From: Verrucomicrobia bacterium TMED40
GTDB lineage: Bacteria; Verrucomicrobiota; Verrucomicrobiia; Opitutales; Seribacteraceae
Direction of reading: 5' to 3'
Assembly (NCBI GenBank): GCA_002167605.1
Contig: NHCT01000017.1
Coordinates: forward strand, 9,384 to 16,121
DNA length: 6,738 nt
This document shows positions 6,074 through 6,738 of the stretch, one piece after another. The position numbers and the translations under genes are program-made. The stretch's first letter is position 1; each line of letters starts with the position of its first letter. The notes under the pieces were generated by a model, which had not been told where the DNA came from, made no database searches, and saw only the letters and a list, made by a program, of their open reading frames with translations.

Positions 6074-6738
6074 CTAAAGGATTTCCTTGATCAGATGGCC
6101 GAACACTTCAGTCAAACGCATGTCTCGACCACCAAAGCGAAAGGTGCTCTCCGTATGCTCGATTCCTAAAAGATGAAGCATCGTGGCATGCAAATCATGA
6201 ATTTCATATCTGTTTTCCACCGCCCTGTATCCGAATTCATCGGTTGCTCCAACGGTGACGCCCGGTTTGATCCCGCCGCCGGCAAACCAGGTGGTGAACC
6301 CAAAGGGGTTGTGATCTCGGCCGTTTGAACCCTGAGCAAAAGGGGTGCGACCAAACTCACCCGTCCAGACAACCAGAGTATCATCCAGCATACCCAGTTT
6401 CCTTAAGTCGCGGATTAAGGCTGCGATGGGCTGATCAACAGATTTACAATTCTTACCATGACCATCCACTAACCCACCGTGCTGATCCCATCGGTCTCCA
6501 TTACCGCCAGGGCAGGTCAGTTCAATGAACCGAACGCCTCGTTGGACCAATCGACGGGCGAGGAGGCATTGCATTCCAAAGGTTCGGGTATTCTTGAAAT
6601 CAGAATCCATCCCGTATGATTTTTTGACCACTTCAGATTCACCGGTCAAGTCCATCAACTCGGGAACGGAAGTCTGCATTTGATAGGCCGTTTCGTAATT
6701 TTGAATCGCTGCTTCGACTTGGGGATCGAAGTCCATTT
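6074..6738 (-). CDS. DUF1501 family protein, C-terminal half (5' end outside window)
   Basis: The frame is open to the window edge. The 221 visible codons are the C-terminal half of a protein whose family is usually a little over 400 residues. DUF1501 belongs with the alkaline phosphatase/sulfatase-like fold and is abundant in Planctomycetes and Verrucomicrobia. Its members usually carry a Tat-type signal, and in these phyla they often sit beside genes for DUF1549/DUF1553 cytochrome-like proteins. Motifs seen, numbered from the Met at 6736, are [17 protein letters not shown] (57-73), RWDQHGG (81-87), [19 protein letters not shown] (118-136), [10 protein letters not shown] (139-148), [12 protein letters not shown] (180-191) and [18 protein letters not shown] at the C-terminus. 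The His and Asp/Glu residues in WDQHG, GEFGRT, GRDHN and HDLHAT are likely metal ligands. The substrate is unknown. The Met at 6736 is internal and should not be taken as the start. Confidence 0.92.
   Translation of the reverse strand, partial: MDFDPQVEAAIQNYETAYQMQTSVPELMDLTGESEVVKKSYGMDSDFKNTRTFGMQCLLARRLVQRGVRFIELTCPGGNGDRWDQHGGLVDGHGKNCKSVDQPIAALIRDLRKLGMLDDTLVVWTGEFGRTPFAQGSNGRDHNPFGFTTWFAGGGIKPGVTVGATDEFGYRAVENRYEIHDLHATMLHLLGIEHTESTFRFGGRDMRLTEVFGHLIKEIL

Noticed and set aside
1..6738. Defence island, mobile element or biosynthetic cluster
   Set aside because: No integrase, transposase, terminal repeats, toxin-antitoxin pair, nuclease-helicase set or CRISPR repeats are visible. The genes look like chromosomal backbone.

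Overview
All seven genes in this window run on the minus strand, so transcription goes from high to low coordinates. The content suggests a PVC-group bacterium, most likely Verrucomicrobiota. The clues are a DUF1501 protein, a free-standing methyltransferase of the kind fused to OvoA elsewhere, a membrane-anchored von Willebrand factor A (VWA) protein, and RodA next to an RNase E/G family gene. This taxonomic call is inference from gene content, because no rRNA or marker phylogeny is available. I saw no tRNA or rRNA gene, insertion sequence, CRISPR array or phage gene.

Layout in transcription order: (1) the C-terminal half of a DUF1501 protein (6738-6074, cut by the window edge); (2) a gap of about 110 bp with a small hairpin, then a single-pass membrane protein with a complete VWA metal site (5960-4875); (3) a 64 bp gap, then xylulokinase xylB (4810-3290); (4) 16 bp later, a GTG-started methyltransferase matching the C-terminal module of ovothiol synthase OvoA (3273-2536); (5) a small conserved protein of unknown function with a WVHAYLHR...YWY signature (2512-2207); (6) the SEDS glycosyltransferase RodA, restarted here at 2153 because of a clear ribosome binding site; (7) 66 bp later, the first 295 codons of an RNase E/G family endoribonuclease (887-1, cut by the window edge).

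From xylB to the RNase the genes are tightly packed (gaps of about 16, 23, 53 and 66 bp) and may form one transcript, but their roles differ: sugar phosphorylation, small-molecule methylation, unknown, cell elongation and RNA processing. The pair rodA-RNase recalls the link between shape genes (mreBCD) and rng in enterobacteria. The most interesting stretch is the stand-alone OvoA-like methyltransferase followed by the small conserved protein, with no sulfoxide synthase partner in view. Otherwise the window looks like ordinary chromosomal backbone.
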